Below are positions 62,074 to 64,000 of a stretch of 64,000 nt of DNA, piece by piece. Within the stretch, counting starts at the first letter, position 1. Every line of letters starts with the position of its first letter. The notes under the pieces were generated by a model. It ran no database searches, had not been told where the DNA came from, and saw only the letters and a program-made list of their open reading frames with translations. This DNA comes from Lachnospiraceae bacterium (lineage in GTDB: Bacteria; Bacillota; Clostridia; Lachnospirales; Lachnospiraceae), in the NCBI GenBank assembly GCA_910573755.1, contig CAJTBO010000011.1, positions 1 through 64,000 on the forward strand, in the 5' to 3' direction. The position numbers and the translations under genes are program-made.

Positions 62074-63170
62074 CCTACCTGTCCTTTTTGTCCCGGCTCT
62101 TTGTCGATATACCTTGACAGGATATCCTCCGGGATGCGTGTTGTCTTTCTGTTTTGTATTTTCTGTTTTAATATGACATGTTCCTGCTCCCTGTTCCCCT
62201 CAATCACTTTTTTGAGCAGCCGGTAACAATAAATGCCCAGCTCGTCTTTATCCTGACAGATCGTTGTAAGCGGCGGCTGGAAAAATTTGGAAATGGAAAT
62301 ATCGTCAAATCCGACGATGCCCAGCTCCTCAGGCACTTTGATACCGTTAGAGAGCGCAGCAGCCACAAAGCCCTGTGCGATCAGGTCATTGGACGTCAAT
62401 ATCACATCCGGAACGGGCCTGCCCTTTTCGTCCGTAAAAAGCTTCATAAAAGCGGCATAGGCGCCGTCTATCTTATCGATATGCAGATCCTTCGTCATAA
62501 CATGGATCCGGTCACGTTCGGGCACACCGCAGGCGTCCAGCCCCTTGACAAACCCCTGATACCTGTATTTTAAGTTTTCCTGAATATCCAGCGGCTCACC
62601 GGCATAAGCAAACTTCCTGTAGCCGCTCTCATACAGCGCACAGATCAGATGATAAACCGTTTCTTCATTATTAAATTCCACACAGGGGTGTTTCCCGTCA
62701 TTCCGGTCGCCTAAAACCACAGGAATATTATATTTTTCTATCTCCTGCAGAATATCCTCGTCATTTCCGCCGCCCACAAACACGATGCCCTCCACCCGCC
62801 GTTCGATCAGCGCCGACACCTGCGCCCTGACATTGTTATTGTCAAAACAGGCATCCATAACCATCAGGGCGTAGTTGTCCTTCACCGCTTCTTTCAGCAT
62901 ACTCGCCGTACACTTGGCATAAAATTCACTGGAAATATCCTGCAGGATGACACCGATCAGCCTTGTTCTTTTCTGCCGCAGGTTTCTTGCCGATGCGTTG
63001 GGCGTATAATGCAGCGCTTCAATGGCGCGCAGCACCTTTGCTTTTGTCTCATCCGTGATCTGGGCGGTTCCGTTCAGCACATGGGATACCGTACTCGGAA
63101 CAACGCCTGCATACTTCGCCACCTCCACGATCGTCACTTTGGCCCCGGAACTGTTTTTTATTTCTTTCAT
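62070..63170 (-). CDS. LacI-family transcriptional regulator
   Basis: A 366-residue repressor. The N-terminal helix-turn-helix (about 12-60: VTIVEVAKYAGVVPSTVSHV, hinge helix ALHYTPNASARNLRQKR) precedes the ribose-binding-protein-like effector domain (about 75-345). An AGGTTTTACC sequence lies before the ATG. It lies inside the operon and probably represses it until the sugar arrives. TAAACCGTTTCC in the preceding gap resembles LacI half-sites but is not a good palindrome, so I do not call an operator. Confidence 0.94.
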   Translation of the reverse strand: MKEIKNSSGAKVTIVEVAKYAGVVPSTVSHVLNGTAQITDETKAKVLRAIEALHYTPNASARNLRQKRTRLIGVILQDISSEFYAKCTASMLKEAVKDNYALMVMDACFDNNNVRAQVSALIERRVEGIVFVGGGNDEDILQEIEKYNIPVVLGDRNDGKHPCVEFNNEETVYHLICALYESGYRKFAYAGEPLDIQENLKYRYQGFVKGLDACGVPERDRIHVMTKDLHIDKIDGAYAAFMKLFTDEKGRPVPDVILTSNDLIAQGFVAAALSNGIKVPEELGIVGFDDISISKFFQPPLTTICQDKDELGIYCYRLLKKVIEGNREQEHVILKQKIQNRKTTRIPEDILSRYIDKEPGQKGQVG

Positions 63171-63235
63171 GGTAAAACCTCCGCTTTCACTTAATCATAC
63201 CATAAAATCATAAACCGTTTCCGATTTTTTTCTGT

Positions 63236-64000
63236 CTAGGAACGTTTCGATGTCCTCATGGCATCAATAAATACCGCGCTGACAAGGACAAGCCCCTGAA
63301 TGATCTGCTGCCAGTAAGCATTTACCTCAAGCAGCGTCATACCGTTTACCAGTGTGGAGAGAATACCGACACCGATCAGCGTGCCCCACACATTGCCGCG
63401 TCCGCCCGCCATGGAAATACCGCCCAGTATCACGGCTGAAATACCGTTCATGTCATTGCCGTAGCCCTGGCTTGCCATACAGGAAGAAGCCTGACATACC
63501 GTGATGATGCCGCCTAAAACCGCACAGATCCCGGCAAGGATATGGGATACAAACCTTACGCGGTTCGTATTGATCCCGGCAAGTTTTGCCACCGTAAGAT
63601 TGCCGCCCACCGCAAATACGGAGCGCCCGTACACGGTATATTTCAGTACATACCAGATGATCGTATAAGTGATCAGCATAATGATCAGACATGCCGGCAC
63701 ACCTGCGATCCTGCCGTTTCCGATAAAATAAAATACCGGATCATCGATGCGGATATATCTTCCGTTTGTCAGAAGGTAGGCAAAACCGCGGAATATAAAC
63801 GAAGTGCCCATGGTACAGATGATCGGATTTACTTTCATCACCGTAATAATGAACGCATTGAAGCTTCCGCCCACAATACCGAGTACCACAACACATAAAA
63901 GGATCAGATAAGGATTTAATCCCGCCTCATAAAGTACGCCCAGCACCATGCCGCCCAAAGCCGCAAGCGCGTACTGGGATACGTCCAGGCCGCCCAGCAG
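63236..64000 (-). CDS. Ribose-type ABC transporter permease (partial)
   Basis: The C-terminal 254 residues of an RbsC/BPD_transp_2 permease; the frame stays open to the window edge, so the start is outside. The visible part has repeated membrane segments and the family motifs VNPIICTMGTSFIFRGFAYL, AVGGNLTVAKLAGINTNRVR, and the late GGISMAGGRGNVWGTLIGVG. It would import the operon's sugar together with an ATPase and a binding protein expected further right. Confidence 0.93.
   Translation of the reverse strand: MLGGLDVSQYALAALGGMVLGVLYEAGLNPYLILLCVVVLGIVGGSFNAFIITVMKVNPIICTMGTSFIFRGFAYLLTNGRYIRIDDPVFYFIGNGRIAGVPACLIIMLITYTIIWYVLKYTVYGRSVFAVGGNLTVAKLAGINTNRVRFVSHILAGICAVLGGIITVCQASSCMASQGYGNDMNGISAVILGGISMAGGRGNVWGTLIGVGILSTLVNGMTLLEVNAYWQQIIQGLVLVSAVFIDAMRTSKRS

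Noticed and set aside
63205-63225. LacI operator in the gap before the LacI gene
   Set aside because: TAAACCGTTTCC is not a convincing palindrome, and the site lies after the permease rather than at the operon promoter.

Overview
The window is one contiguous piece of a Lachnospiraceae-type (Clostridia, Firmicutes) chromosome of roughly balanced GC content. The evidence is an XerS-like recombinase, DUF1292 and DUF5662 proteins, a TepA-like ClpP homologue, Bce-type peptide ABC modules with their two-component system, a SleB-type cell wall hydrolase, and a decayed mobilizable element of the kind common in gut Clostridia. Most genes lie on the minus strand. I saw no rRNA, tRNA or CRISPR array.

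Layout. 0-10 kb is housekeeping: a cytidylate-kinase-like protein, dtd, an AI-2E family permease, a TtcA-like tRNA thiolase, an XerS-like recombinase, an ACT protein with phenylacetate-CoA ligase, thrC and a SleB hydrolase. About 10.25-15.2 kb is a wrecked integrative mobilizable element (XRE regulator, sigma factor, HTH protein, oriT-like repeat, MobC, relaxase, serine recombinase). The relaxase is truncated and the recombinase has lost its catalytic domain at one deletion junction near 14.06 kb.

15.3-24.8 kb is the most unusual part. A LytTR response regulator and a GHKL sensor kinase precede seven small, mostly uncharacterised genes, called A to G here in transcription order. Six of them form three pairs of paralogues (A/B, D/G, E/F). 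Two near-identical 102-nt tandem repeats sit between the kinase and gene A. A diverged 104-nt copy plus a fragment sits before gene F. The two loci share a long-range stem whose arms differ in sequence but keep pairing (three compensatory changes), and both arrays run straight into the ribosome-binding site of the next gene. I regard this as a candidate undescribed structured RNA or regulatory element tied to an undescribed protein system.

25-35.2 kb holds two ABC modules (ATPase plus two-block FtsX permease) on either side of pyruvate kinase, with an OmpR-type regulator and kinase upstream, probably for sensing and resisting peptide antibiotics. 35.3-55.5 kb is mixed: a DUF1266 membrane protein, an AP2/HNH-like protein with a degraded nuclease core, a lactonase-fold protein, trpS, a GH13 debranching-enzyme homologue lacking key catalytic residues, a UvrD-type helicase carrying an in-frame pair of palindromic repeats, gltX, a TepA-like protease, a multi-pass membrane protein beside a GT2 glycosyltransferase, O-acetylhomoserine sulfhydrylase, a CFI-box protein, YebC and a CBS/CorC protein.

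55.6 kb to the end is a sugar-catabolic operon on the minus strand, running off the window: RbsC-type permease, LacI regulator, aldo/keto reductase, GH88/105-like hydrolase, DeoC aldolase, SMP-30 lactonase, FGGY kinase and a zinc-type dehydrogenase. It ends at a terminator near 55.6 kb.
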